Shown: positions 25,344 to 34,630, counted from the first letter of the stretch. The stretch is DNA of 64,000 nt from Carboxylicivirga linearis (GCF_018271995.1 NZ_JAGUCO010000005.1:233810-297809); one strand, 5' to 3'. Program-made: numbers and translations. The notes: a model not told the origin generated them from the sequence alone.

Positions 25344-26309
25344 ATGGAGAATGCAGTGATCCAATTGAAAAATGTATCTAAGAAATACGGAGATTTCATG
25401 GCTGTTAATCAGTTGAATTTGTCTATTCAGCAAGGTGAGATCTTTGGCCTGTTAGGACCTAATGGAGCAGGAAAATCCACTACCATATTAATGCTGATGG
25501 GTTTGACAGAACCATGTGATGGAAGTGTTGAAGTTTGTGGAATTAATTCTACTACACATCCTATTGAAGTAAAACGAAAAGTTGGCTATTTGCCCGAAGA
25601 TGTCGGCTTTTACGATGACTGGTCGGGGCTTGATAATTTGATTTACACAGCTCGCCTAAATGGTTTGGAGCCTAAAGAAGCAAAGGCTAGAGCTGCGGAG
25701 TTGATGGAACGTGTTGGTTTGGCTGATCAAAAGGATAAGAAAACCGGAAAATACTCAAAAGGTATGCGTCAACGATTAGGTCTGGCTGATGTGTTAATTA
25801 AAAATCCGGATGTTATCATTTTGGATGAGCCAACCACTGGTATTGATCCTAAAGGAGTGCAGGAGTTGTTAAACCTGATTGTAGAACTTAGAGATGAACA
25901 CCAAATGACTGTTTTGTTTTCGTCGCATAACCTGCATCAGGTGCAACAAGTTTGCGACCGTGTAGGAATTTTTGTGGATGGTAAATTACTGGCAGAAGGA
26001 AATATTGAAGAATTATCAAAACAGCTTTTTACTCACGGAAAATACTTGATTGAGTTAGGGATTGATGCCAGTTTTAAGAATATTCCCGATGCTCAGGTGC
26101 TGGAAAATATGTTGACTTCCTTAGAAGGAATTCAATCGATAAAGAAAGAGGATGAATATTTCGAAATTGAGTGTTTAGCTGATATTTCTTCGGGTATAGC
26201 CAAGGCTGTTATGGATGCAGATTATAAGCTCAGATATCTAAATAAGAAGGAGTATGGTCTTGATGCTATCTATAATCGTTATTTCGAAGGAGGGGTGAGT
26301 CATGCATAA
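25344..26309 (+). CDS. ABC-2 type transporter ATPase
   Basis: This 321-residue nucleotide-binding subunit has Walker A (GLLGPNGAGKSTT, about 37-49), Q-loop region GYLPEDVGFYDD, signature YSKGMRQRLGLA, Walker B VIILDEPTTGIDP and the switch His in LFSSHNLHQ. About 90 residues follow the core, as in CcmA/NatA-like subunits. The stop overlaps the start of the partner permease by eight bases and the NEW3 protein is just upstream. The substrate is unknown; NatA, drug or lipid export are all possible. Confidence 0.92.
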   Translation: MENAVIQLKNVSKKYGDFMAVNQLNLSIQQGEIFGLLGPNGAGKSTTILMLMGLTEPCDGSVEVCGINSTTHPIEVKRKVGYLPEDVGFYDDWSGLDNLIYTARLNGLEPKEAKARAAELMERVGLADQKDKKTGKYSKGMRQRLGLADVLIKNPDVIILDEPTTGIDPKGVQELLNLIVELRDEHQMTVLFSSHNLHQVQQVCDRVGIFVDGKLLAEGNIEELSKQLFTHGKYLIELGIDASFKNIPDAQVLENMLTSLEGIQSIKKEDEYFEIECLADISSGIAKAVMDADYKLRYLNKKEYGLDAIYNRYFEGGVSHA

Positions 26310-27267
26310 ATCACAACGAATTACAAATCCGTTTTGGGTAATGGTTAGTAAAGAAATTTCGGACTCGGTTCGGAGTTGGAAATTTTTAATAATGGTGGCT
26401 ATTGTTTTGCTAACTTGTTTGGGAGCATTATATGCTTCGTTAAGCGACTTTGGGGAAGCCATAAAAGGGGGAACTGCAGATGATGATTTTTTCTTCCTGA
26501 AATTATTTACTCATTCAAATGGCTCATTACCATCATATATTGTGTTTATTAGTTTTTTAGGTCCTTTGTTGGGGATTAGTATGGGGTTTGATTGTGTAAA
26601 TTCGGAACAAAACAAGGGAACCTTGAGTCGGGTTTTAGCTCAGCCTATTTATCGTGACTATGTAATAAACACCAAGTTTACGGCTGCACTTATGGTGTTG
26701 AGTTCACTATTTCTGGCTCTTGGTTTCCTTGTTTTGGGTTTCGGATTAATCTTTTTGGGAATCCCACCAACAGCAGATGAGTTTTTGCGCATACTGGTCT
26801 TTTCGGTTATAAGCATTGTATATGTTGCTTTCTGGCTTAATTTATCAATTCTGTTTTCGGTTAAATTCAGACAAACAGCCACTTCAGCACTAGCTGGAAT
26901 TTCAGTGTGGTTATTCTTTACAATCTTTTACAATATAATAGTCAACTTAATAGCAAAGGGGCTTGCTCCGGCACGTTTTGTCAATGAGAATCAGGTTGTG
27001 AAATTTCAGGGGTTTATTCAAAATTTGATGCGTTTTAATCCCGGTCAGTTGTTTAACGATGCAACAACCACCTTGTTAAGGCCATCTATCAGAAGTTTGG
27101 GACCATTAACTACGGAACAAACTATTGGAGCTATTCCAAGTCCGTTGCCGCTAGATCAAAGTCTGATGTTGGTTTGGCCGCAGGTAACAGTATTGATTGG
27201 AGGAACCATCTTATTTTTCGCAATCGCATATACCATGTTTATACGTCGTGAGATTCGTTCACGGTAG
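26302..27267 (+). CDS. ABC-2 type transporter permease
   Basis: This 321-residue membrane protein has an N-terminal cytoplasmic segment (FWVMVSKEISDSVRSWKFL), a first membrane helix, an external loop and about five further helices. The family motif is FDCVNSEQNKGTLSRVLAQPIYRDYV. It belongs to the ABC-2 family with the NosY/GldF-like core. An eight-base overlap with the ATPase gene indicates translational coupling. It ends 47 bases before the second transporter set. Confidence 0.88.
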   Translation: MHKSQRITNPFWVMVSKEISDSVRSWKFLIMVAIVLLTCLGALYASLSDFGEAIKGGTADDDFFFLKLFTHSNGSLPSYIVFISFLGPLLGISMGFDCVNSEQNKGTLSRVLAQPIYRDYVINTKFTAALMVLSSLFLALGFLVLGFGLIFLGIPPTADEFLRILVFSVISIVYVAFWLNLSILFSVKFRQTATSALAGISVWLFFTIFYNIIVNLIAKGLAPARFVNENQVVKFQGFIQNLMRFNPGQLFNDATTTLLRPSIRSLGPLTTEQTIGAIPSPLPLDQSLMLVWPQVTVLIGGTILFFAIAYTMFIRREIRSR

Positions 27268-27314
27268 CAACAGAATAAAACTCATATAAGAAACTATATA
27301 AACTCAAATTAATA

Positions 27315-28241
27315 ATGGATATTTCTGTTAAAAACGTTACCAAAATCTATGGTACTCAAAGAGCTTTAGACGATTTATCGTTTGAAGTAAAAACCGGTGA
27401 GATACTAGGTTTTTTGGGGCCTAATGGGGCAGGTAAAACAACCACCATGAAGGCTATTACATGTTACCTTTCTCCTAATAAGGGAGATATATTTCTAGGT
27501 GGTACTTCGGTCTCCAAGTCACCTGATATTATTAAAAAGAAGATCGGTTATCTGCCCGAAAATAATCCACTATATATGGATATGCCAGTTATGGATTACC
27601 TGAAATTTATAGGGAAATTACAAGGGGTTGATAAAGCTAATATAGAAGCCCAGGTATGCAAAATGGTGCGTATTTGTGGTCTCGATCTGGAAAAACATAA
27701 GAAAATAGGAGAGTTGTCCAAAGGATTTAAGCAACGGGTGGGACTAGCGCAAGCTTTAATTCATGATCCAGAAGTATTAATACTGGATGAGCCTACCACA
27801 GGATTAGATCCGAATCAAATTATTGAAATACGTGAGTTAATTAAAGAAATAGGACGAGAGAAAACGGTTATTCTCAGTTCGCATATTTTAGCCGAAGTGG
27901 AAGCTACTTGCGACCGGGTTTTAATCATCAATAAAGGAAAGATTGTGGCTGATGGCACACCGGAATCTTTGCGAAAAGAAGCACAAGGTAAAGAAATTTT
28001 AAAGGTGGGAGTGAATATTGATGATAAGAATACAGTGTATAATGCTCTTCAGCAGCTGGAGGAAATTGAGGTGGTTTCCTTTGTTGATGAAGATAAGCAT
28101 TTGTTTCTCATTGAAAGTTATGCCGGCAAATCTTCTGCTCAATCCATATTTGAAATGTGCATGAACAAAGGCTGGTATCTTACACAACTTACTCCGGTAG
28201 AGAAAAATCTGGAAGATGTCTTTAGAGAGCTTACTAATTAA
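27315..28241 (+). CDS. GldA-like ABC transporter ATPase
   Basis: This 308-residue ATPase has Walker A GFLGPNGAGKTTT (about 35-47), GYLPENNPLYMDMPVMDYL, signature LSKGFKQRVGLAQAL, Walker B VLILDEPTTGLDPNQ and switch His in LSSHILAEVE. The PENNPLY stretch and LDPNQ ending closely recall F. johnsoniae GldA. The three following genes encode a GldF-like permease, a GldG-like protein and a DUF4340 protein. It could energise only this set, or also serve the gldFG pair near 20 kb, which lacks an ATPase gene. Confidence 0.88.
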   Translation: MDISVKNVTKIYGTQRALDDLSFEVKTGEILGFLGPNGAGKTTTMKAITCYLSPNKGDIFLGGTSVSKSPDIIKKKIGYLPENNPLYMDMPVMDYLKFIGKLQGVDKANIEAQVCKMVRICGLDLEKHKKIGELSKGFKQRVGLAQALIHDPEVLILDEPTTGLDPNQIIEIRELIKEIGREKTVILSSHILAEVEATCDRVLIINKGKIVADGTPESLRKEAQGKEILKVGVNIDDKNTVYNALQQLEEIEVVSFVDEDKHLFLIESYAGKSSAQSIFEMCMNKGWYLTQLTPVEKNLEDVFRELTN

Positions 28242-28268
28242 TGATGTATTGCTTAAACGAATAACATA

Positions 28269-28994
28269 ATGAAGCAAATTTGGATTATTACAAAAAAAGA
28301 ACTGAAAGGCTATTTTGATTCTTTGATGGCCTATATATTAATAGTTGTATTTCTGGGGCTTAGTGGTTTTTTTACCTGGCTGTATGGGAATAATGATGTG
28401 TTTTTTATAAACAGGGCTACAATGCAGCCATTCTTTAGTATTGCCTATTGGACTTTGTTTATTTTTATTCCGGCTCTTACTATGAAACAAATAGCTGAGG
28501 AATACAAAACGGGAACCATTGAATTAATTCTCACTAAACCCATATCGGACTGGCAGGTTGTGACCGGAAAATTTCTGGCCACTTTTTTATTAATAGCAGT
28601 TACATTAGCTTTAACGCTACCATACTATTTTTCCATTGCCTCTATTGGTCCAATCGACCATGGTTCAGTGTTAACCGGCTACCTTGGACTTTTACTGATG
28701 AGTGCGGCCTATATTAGTCTGGGTATTTTTGCCAGTAGTATTACATCTAATCAAATAGTTGCCTTCTTGTTAGCGCTAATTATTGGTGTTTTCTTTCAAA
28801 TATTGTTTGGAATAATTGCCGGAGCCTTTCCAGGTATAGTGGGTGATGTTATTTCCTACCTCGATATGCAATACCACTATCATAGCATTATTCGAGGAGT
28901 TATTGATAGCAAAAATATCATCTATTTTGCCTCTGTCATAGCTGCGGGATTAATGGCATCGGAGCTTTCTCTTGTTAAACGTAACATTAACTAA
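28269..28994 (+). CDS. GldF-like ABC permease (second copy)
   Basis: This 241-residue ABC-2 permease has six predicted helices. It is a paralogue of the GldF at 19410: compare MKQIAEEYKTGTIELILTKPI here with MRLFADEKKAGTLDLLLTRPI there, and a shared IIRGVIDSKNIIYF versus LSRGVVDSRDVIYF near the end. It lies 27 bases after the ATPase gene and 10 before the GldG-like gene. The cargo is unknown. Confidence 0.87.
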   Translation: MKQIWIITKKELKGYFDSLMAYILIVVFLGLSGFFTWLYGNNDVFFINRATMQPFFSIAYWTLFIFIPALTMKQIAEEYKTGTIELILTKPISDWQVVTGKFLATFLLIAVTLALTLPYYFSIASIGPIDHGSVLTGYLGLLLMSAAYISLGIFASSITSNQIVAFLLALIIGVFFQILFGIIAGAFPGIVGDVISYLDMQYHYHSIIRGVIDSKNIIYFASVIAAGLMASELSLVKRNIN

Positions 28995-29004
28995 TAAGTA
29001 AATC

Positions 29005-30504
29005 ATGATTGATAAACGTCGATTTAATATATACATCGTTCTTATGCTGGGTATATTAATACTAATTAATGTGCTCGCAAATAGATTTTTTGTGCGAATG
29101 GATTTTACAGAAGATCAGAGATATACTCTTAGTGAAACTACTAAAGATATTTTGAAAGGAATAAATGAACCGGTTACAGTTACAGCCTATTTTTCTGAAG
29201 GTTTACAACCTCAGTTCGATCAGTTACGGAATGACTTTAAAGACCTGTTGGCAGAATATGCATCACGTTCGGGAAATCAGGTGGTGTATGAGTTTATAAA
29301 TCCCAATGAAGATCCTGTGCACGAACAGGAAGCTGTTCAGGCCGGAATTCAGACTGTGATGATTCAGGATAGAGAAAAAGATCAGTCTACTACCAAAAAA
29401 GCTTTTATGGGTGCTATAATCAAAATTGGTGAAAACTCTGAAACCATTCCTTTTATTCAGCCGGGTGCTCAAATGGAGTATGCCTTAACAACAGCCATTA
29501 AAAAAATGACTGTTCCTGATAAATCGGCTATTGGCTTTATCACTGGTCATGGTGAACCAGCATTGAGTGAAATGGCTCAGGTGATACAAGGTTTAAATGT
29601 GTTATATGTTCCCGAAGAAGTTACCTTATCAGATAGTGTCAACCTAAGTAAATACAAAACATTGGCTTGGATTAATCCACAAGATTCAATTCCTAATGAG
29701 AAATTCGAATTAGTTGAAGCTTATTTAAAGCAGGGAGGAAATCTCTTTGTAGCATTTAATAAAGTAGATGCTCAATTGGATAGAGGAATGGGCTTTGCTA
29801 AATATACAGGTATGGGCGATTGGCTAAAGAAGCAAGGTGTAACTGTGAATGAGGATTTTGTGATTGATCAAACATGTGGGCAGGTAAATGTGCAGCAACA
29901 TCAAGGGATGTTTACTGTAAATCGTCCTATCAGTTTCCCTTATTTACCAGTATTAAGCAATTTTGCCGATCATCCGGTTACGCAAGGATTAGGTACTATG
30001 ATGATGCAATTTGGAAGCTCTATGGCGTTTGCCGGTGACTCAACAAAAACATTTATACCATTAATCTTTACATCTGAAAAGTCCGGTACTCAAGCTGTTC
30101 CTGTTTATTTTAATATTGAGAAACAATGGACTCAAGCAGATTTTACATCTCCCAAAATGACAGTTGCAGGTTTGTTGGAAGAGGATAATCATAAATTAAT
30201 TGTGATATCAGATGGAGATTTAGCCATCAACGGATCAGGACAGAATATGCGTCAGTTGCAACCTGATAATGTCAACTTTGTAGTCAATGCCATTGATTTT
30301 ATGAGTGATGATACGGGATTGATTCAATTGAGAAGCAAGCAAGTGAAAATGCGTCCATTGGAGCAATTGGATGATGCTGATAAGAACTTTCTGAAGATAC
30401 TCAATTTTGTTTTGCCACTGTTTATTGTGCTGGCAATAGGTGTTTATCGCTATCAAAGAAGGAAACTTATTCGTTTAAAAAGGAAAGGAGAGAGTTATGT
30501 TTAG
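29005..30504 (+). CDS. GldG-like ABC accessory protein (second copy)
   Basis: This 499-residue protein has the GldG layout: N-terminal helix (about 8-26), RMDFTEDQRYTLSETT, an extracytoplasmic domain with FINPNEDPVHEQEAVQAG and IGFITGHGEPALSEM, and a C-terminal helix (about 465-485). It is shorter than the GldG at 20165 (562 residues). The motif correspondence is clear, so the two gene pairs are paralogous. Its stop overlaps the DUF4340 gene by eight bases. Confidence 0.86.
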   Translation: MIDKRRFNIYIVLMLGILILINVLANRFFVRMDFTEDQRYTLSETTKDILKGINEPVTVTAYFSEGLQPQFDQLRNDFKDLLAEYASRSGNQVVYEFINPNEDPVHEQEAVQAGIQTVMIQDREKDQSTTKKAFMGAIIKIGENSETIPFIQPGAQMEYALTTAIKKMTVPDKSAIGFITGHGEPALSEMAQVIQGLNVLYVPEEVTLSDSVNLSKYKTLAWINPQDSIPNEKFELVEAYLKQGGNLFVAFNKVDAQLDRGMGFAKYTGMGDWLKKQGVTVNEDFVIDQTCGQVNVQQHQGMFTVNRPISFPYLPVLSNFADHPVTQGLGTMMMQFGSSMAFAGDSTKTFIPLIFTSEKSGTQAVPVYFNIEKQWTQADFTSPKMTVAGLLEEDNHKLIVISDGDLAINGSGQNMRQLQPDNVNFVVNAIDFMSDDTGLIQLRSKQVKMRPLEQLDDADKNFLKILNFVLPLFIVLAIGVYRYQRRKLIRLKRKGESYV

Positions 30505-31453
30505 AAAGCTAAATATTAAAACACTGGGTATTGTGTTTTCGGCACTATTAATTATTACGGTGCTGGTTACAATTATCGATCACTCAACCGGTGTAAATAC
30601 ATTAAAGAGCGAACTGTTTAACATCGATCAGGCACAAATAACATCTGTTGTGCTTCAGCCCAAAATGTTGAACGGAAAACAAATTGAACTGAAGAAAGAA
30701 GGGGATAGCTGGAAAGTATTGTCTAATGGAAAGTCGTTTACAGGAGATGCCAATGCTATAGAAGGCTTAATTCGTCAGGTAAATGGTTTGAAACCACTTC
30801 GATTAGCAGCTCAAACTAAAGAACGATGGACTAATTTTGAACTGACCGACTCACTGGCTACACAGGTTAAGCTAAAAGGAACTGATGGCGTGTTGGCTAC
30901 CTTGTATATTGGGAAATTTTCGTATCAGCAACCAAAGCAAAATATGGCACAACAAAATCCATATATGCAGCAACGAGGTACAATGACAACCTATGTGCGC
31001 AGTGATAATGATGATGAGGTATATGCTGTTGAAGGATTTTTGGGTAGTACAGCTAATCGCGATGTTGATGCATTCCGCGATAAAACCATTGTAAATGCTG
31101 ATAAAGCGAATATCAATAAGGTTCATTTTGTAACGCCCGAGAGTTCCTTTACCATGGTGAAAAACGAAAATGCCTGGATGGTAAATGGTACCGCTTTGGA
31201 CTCAACGACTGTAGCCAAGTATTTATCGGGTATTGCAAGGTTAAAAGGAAGTTCATTTACCGATGTTAAACCATCAAGCTTAACGCATCAGCTTACTATT
31301 TACTCCAATAAAGGTGAAAACATCGAAATAAGCGCTGCTTTAAAAGATGAAGATGCCGTAATTATTTCGAGTCAAAATACAGGAGCTGTTTTTACAGATA
31401 AAAAAGACAGGCTCTTTAATAAATTATTCGTGTCTAAACAGACCCTTGAGTAA
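30497..31453 (+). CDS. DUF4340 membrane-anchored protein
   Basis: This 318-residue protein has an N-terminal membrane anchor (about 8-26) and an extracytoplasmic beta-rich region with two DUF4340-type units. The first spans about 60-190, including GDSWKVLSNGKSFTGDANAI; the second about 200-300, including NAWMVNGTALDSTTVAKYL. DUF4340 proteins commonly end GldAFG-like operons. Their role is unknown but probably in contacting the GldG-like subunit. The gene overlaps the GldG-like gene by eight bases and is followed by a strong terminator. Confidence 0.82.
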   Translation: MFRKLNIKTLGIVFSALLIITVLVTIIDHSTGVNTLKSELFNIDQAQITSVVLQPKMLNGKQIELKKEGDSWKVLSNGKSFTGDANAIEGLIRQVNGLKPLRLAAQTKERWTNFELTDSLATQVKLKGTDGVLATLYIGKFSYQQPKQNMAQQNPYMQQRGTMTTYVRSDNDDEVYAVEGFLGSTANRDVDAFRDKTIVNADKANINKVHFVTPESSFTMVKNENAWMVNGTALDSTTVAKYLSGIARLKGSSFTDVKPSSLTHQLTIYSNKGENIEISAALKDEDAVIISSQNTGAVFTDKKDRLFNKLFVSKQTLE

Positions 31454-31477
31454 GAGGCTAAATTATTACTTCCCAAT

Positions 31478-31511
31478 GAGATCCGCTACTTTTAAGGGCG
31501 GATCTTTTTTA
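31478..31511 (+). terminator. Terminator of the ABC operon
   Basis: GATCCGC (31480-31486) pairs with GCGGATC (31498-31504), followed by six T. It also abuts the end of the convergent SGNH gene. Confidence 0.85.
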
Positions 31512-32444
31512 GTATTTGATTTGTTCGTCTGCCAATTTAAATTGTTTAATGATTTGTTTGTTAAATACTAAAACACCTTCCGTATTCAGATGAAGATTAT
31601 CTCTAAAGTATTTTTTATCTGTTAATAATTCTATTTGGTTAAAATCGTAGTAAGATCCATATTTGCTTATGAACTCATTAAAGCTTTGATTGTCATATTG
31701 TAAATATTCTTCTTTTGTAAAAGGAACTTGTACGAGAGAAAGCTTTATTTCCCTATTCTTAGCCATTGTAACGATATTTTCAAATGCCTCAACCTGCTTT
31801 TTATTCATCTCTTTTTTGCGCCAGTTGCCAATTCTTTTAAGAGGATTGTACTCCTTAAGGTCGACTTGTACAAAGCCTCCTTTAATATAAGTTCGTTTGG
31901 GCTCATCAATACTTAAAGGTATTTGAGTCTTTTTGTAGAAGACTTCAGAGTAAATCCTGAAAATTAAAGTATTTAGTATCTTTAGATGCATTAAGTTTAT
32001 TGCCATATCAAAGGAGTAATAATCTAACTCTCCATTAGCTATGATATCGGTGGCTGATTCAATACCATCACTGGCAAATACTTTAGGTGATACTTCATAG
32101 ATGATTAGTTTAGGATTTAACTTATCAAGGTATCTATTTAATAAAACTTCTGTTTGTATAGGAGATTGCCCCGATGATCCAAGATTAAATACCTTATACC
32201 CCAATTCTTCATACATTCTTACATCAAAAGTGCTGAATGCACGTGAAGAACCCAGAAATAGGATATCTATGTTTTCATAATTTGTGACTTCGTTTAACCT
32301 TACTTTTGTGTTGTTGTTTTTTGAAGTTATTAAATTAGAACATAGGAAATTAGGGAAGTAAGATCCCCAAATGCATATTAAAATGAAATATGTAATAATT
32401 GAGACCGGGATAAATATGAGAATTTGCTTAAGGAATTTCTTCAT
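31509..32444 (-). CDS. SGNH-like partner of the MBOAT acyltransferase
   Basis: This 311-residue protein has an N-terminal membrane helix (about 5-27) and an SGNH-hydrolase-like fold. The first block is DILFLGSSRAFSTFDVRMYEE (Ser of GSSR), then NLGSSGQSP, and a late DNLHLNTEGVLVF carrying the Asp-x2-His pair. Paired with an MBOAT protein, such proteins (AlgJ/AlgX, DltD, PatB types) carry acetyl or acyl groups to exported polymers. The longer frame (to 32531) overlaps the MBOAT gene, so the ATG at 32444, two bases after it, is used. The polymer is unknown. Confidence 0.75.
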   Translation of the reverse strand: MKKFLKQILIFIPVSIITYFILICIWGSYFPNFLCSNLITSKNNNTKVRLNEVTNYENIDILFLGSSRAFSTFDVRMYEELGYKVFNLGSSGQSPIQTEVLLNRYLDKLNPKLIIYEVSPKVFASDGIESATDIIANGELDYYSFDMAINLMHLKILNTLIFRIYSEVFYKKTQIPLSIDEPKRTYIKGGFVQVDLKEYNPLKRIGNWRKKEMNKKQVEAFENIVTMAKNREIKLSLVQVPFTKEEYLQYDNQSFNEFISKYGSYYDFNQIELLTDKKYFRDNLHLNTEGVLVFNKQIIKQFKLADEQIKY

Positions 32445-32446
32445 AA

Positions 32447-33913
32447 CTAAAACTGAAAATATATAAATGGTGATTCTGTAGTTTTCATATACATACCAAT
32501 TGAAAATATGATAAAACAGTATGCGAACCATCTTAATGCTTTGTACTTACTAAGGCTTTCTATTGCATAATGAAAACGACGCCCTTTCCATTCAAGAATA
32601 ATAAAGAAGAGAATTAGTATAATAGTGGTTGAAAGGTTTAGGCCTACTCCTAGTCCTTTAGGTGGTATAGTAAAGATTGATTTATTAAATATTGAAATAA
32701 TGTAATTGCATGCATGTGTGATTTCGGTTGCTCTAAAAAATATCCAGGCAATTACGGTTAAACTAAATGTGATAACCATTTGTAGATATTCAAAGAGTTT
32801 AAAGTAGTATTTCTTTTGTGTAAAATCATATCCAATAATAGAATACAGATTCTTTCTGTTATTTTTAGTCAGTTGTAAGGGGATAAAATAAATGGCATTT
32901 AATAATCCCCATGCAATAAATGTCCAATTTGCCCCATGCCAAAAACCACTTACCAGAAATATTACAAAAGTATTTCTTAGTTGCTTAAATTTACTGCCTT
33001 TACTTCCTCCAATAGGGATGTATAAATAATCTCTGAACCAAGTTGATAATGAAATATGCCAACGCCTCCAAAATTCAGCAATATCTCTTGAAAAATATGG
33101 GAAAGAGAAGTTTTTCATTAAAGAGAATCCAAACAAACGGGCAGTTCCGATAGCAATATCAGAATAACCTGAAAAATCACCATAGATTTGAAAAGTAAAA
33201 CATAAAGCTCCTAATACAAGCGTGCTTGCCGATAAATTATTCGAATTATCAAACACATAGTTTGCAATTTCGGCACAATTATCAGCTATTACCACCTTTT
33301 TAAATAATCCCCATAATATTTGCTTCAAACCATCTACAGCTTTATTATAGTTAAAGGTTCTTTTAGAATAAAACTGTGGAAGTAAATTAGTTGCTCTTTC
33401 TATTGGGCCTGCTACCAGTTGAGGGAAGAAGCTTACAAATGCAGCAAACGCAATAAAGTCATGGGTTGGTTGTAACTTTCTTTTGTACACATCTATTGAA
33501 TAACTGAGTGTTTGAAAAGTATAAAAACTAATGCCTACCGGTAATACAAGATTTAAAGAGTAAACAGGTATTTCTTTTCCAAAGAAGGTAAAAAGAGAAA
33601 CAAAGTTGTCAATAAAAAAATTGTAGTATTTAAATATACCCAAAAATCCAAGGTTAACAACAATACTTGTAACAAGCAGCAATTTTCTTTTAATCTCCTT
33701 GTTTTGTTTTGATAATAGAACTCCAATTGTATAATCAACAATGGTACTAAAGCAAATCAAAGAGAGAAATCTCCAATCCCACCATCCATAAAATATATAA
33801 CTGGCTGCAACAATTAGTATATTCTGATATCTTAAGTTTTTATTTGTTACAAACCAATATAAAACAAATAATATAGGTAAAAATATGGCAAAATCTATCG
33901 AGTTAAAAAGCAT
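32447..33913 (-). CDS. MBOAT-family O-acyltransferase (AlgI-like)
   Basis: This 488-residue protein has about ten to twelve membrane helices. It starts MLFNSIDFAIFLPILFVLYW, the usual beginning of AlgI/DltB-like proteins. Motifs include SYIFYGWWDWRFLSL, LPVGISFYTFQTLSY, FPQLVAGPIERA, FWRRWHISLSTWFRDYLYIP and the catalytic-His segment VSGFWHGANWTFIAWG. It moves acetyl groups across the inner membrane for transfer by the SGNH partner just downstream. No alginate or other polysaccharide synthase adjoins the pair, so the acceptor cannot be inferred. Confidence 0.93.
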   Translation of the reverse strand: MLFNSIDFAIFLPILFVLYWFVTNKNLRYQNILIVAASYIFYGWWDWRFLSLICFSTIVDYTIGVLLSKQNKEIKRKLLLVTSIVVNLGFLGIFKYYNFFIDNFVSLFTFFGKEIPVYSLNLVLPVGISFYTFQTLSYSIDVYKRKLQPTHDFIAFAAFVSFFPQLVAGPIERATNLLPQFYSKRTFNYNKAVDGLKQILWGLFKKVVIADNCAEIANYVFDNSNNLSASTLVLGALCFTFQIYGDFSGYSDIAIGTARLFGFSLMKNFSFPYFSRDIAEFWRRWHISLSTWFRDYLYIPIGGSKGSKFKQLRNTFVIFLVSGFWHGANWTFIAWGLLNAIYFIPLQLTKNNRKNLYSIIGYDFTQKKYYFKLFEYLQMVITFSLTVIAWIFFRATEITHACNYIISIFNKSIFTIPPKGLGVGLNLSTTIILILFFIILEWKGRRFHYAIESLSKYKALRWFAYCFIIFSIGMYMKTTESPFIYFQF

Positions 33914-34307
33914 TTAGTTATTTATGGTTTGTTAATGTTAATACCATGAAATAGCCCAACTTTTAAAGATGGGCTGCAGATGTATTTATTTTTTTAACGA
34001 TAAAAGTATAAAAAGTAATTATGAATGCAATTTTTATCAAACGAACCGATTGTTGTTGGTTCAGTAAATAGTGTGTTGTTGAAAGAATTAGCTATTGTAT
34101 GTGAAGGTGTTTTAATTAATAACTCTTGATTCTGGAATCGAAGACTATACAATGTATCAGTTTCTGAATGTTATATGTTGAACTTATATATGTTAATTTA
34201 AATCGCTCTTATAATAGTGAATAGTAATAAAAAAAATACATTAGGTTATAAAATGATATTGAAAATCTATTTATATTTACACATCGTTAAACTAAACATT
34301 TAAAAAC
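33914..34307. other. Gene-free region between the MBOAT gene and the Nif11 gene
   Basis: These 394 AT-rich bases are divergent upstream DNA. The only structure I see is a short hairpin at 33953-33975 (AGCCC with GGGCT around an AAAG-containing loop) in the MBOAT leader. A weak promoter (ATTG, 19 bases, TACTTTTA on the minus strand) lies near 34005-34035. No coding frame is convincing. Confidence 0.5.
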
Positions 34308-34526
34308 ATGTCAAAAGAAAGTGTACAACAATTACTGGACAAAGGTGGTGACGACAGACAATTTCGTGTAAAATACGATAACACCTTTTCAGAGGAGAAA
34401 TTTGTAGCATTAGCCAAAGAAGATGGTTTCGATTTTACGGTTGAAGAACTAAATGCAGTGCTTCGCGAGAATGGTGATAACTTCGAATCATATGGTAACC
34501 CACCAAAGAAAGGAATTTGGGTGTAA
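34308..34526 (+). CDS. Nif11-domain small protein (RiPP-leader-like)
   Basis: This 72-residue protein matches the Nif11 pattern: MSKESVQQLLDKGGDDRQFR at the start, then a helical KFVALAKEDGFDFTVEELNA. Nif11 domains form leader peptides of ribosomally made natural products (NHLP families) and also occur as stand-alone proteins. The tail is short (RENGDNFESYGNPPKKGIWV), lacks the usual Gly-Gly cleavage site and has no Cys, so a conventional lanthipeptide core is absent. No modification enzyme, peptidase or exporter is adjacent. A very strong terminator follows 46 bases later, so it is a single-gene transcript. Confidence 0.8.
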   Translation: MSKESVQQLLDKGGDDRQFRVKYDNTFSEEKFVALAKEDGFDFTVEELNAVLRENGDNFESYGNPPKKGIWV

Positions 34527-34572
34527 ATCACTCTGATTTGAATACGACATTACAATTACACGGTAAAAAATT

Positions 34573-34630
34573 GGAGCTAGCGTATAATGTTATTTTGGCA
34601 GAAGACATTATACGTTAGCTCCATTTTTTA
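34573..34630 (+). terminator. Long-stem terminator of the Nif11 gene
   Basis: An 18-bp stem (34573-34590 with 34605-34622, one G-U) with a 14-base loop and six T. The following 34631-34867 contains no gene; there is a short direct repeat GGAGGGTCA at about 34841 and 34882. Confidence 0.88.
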
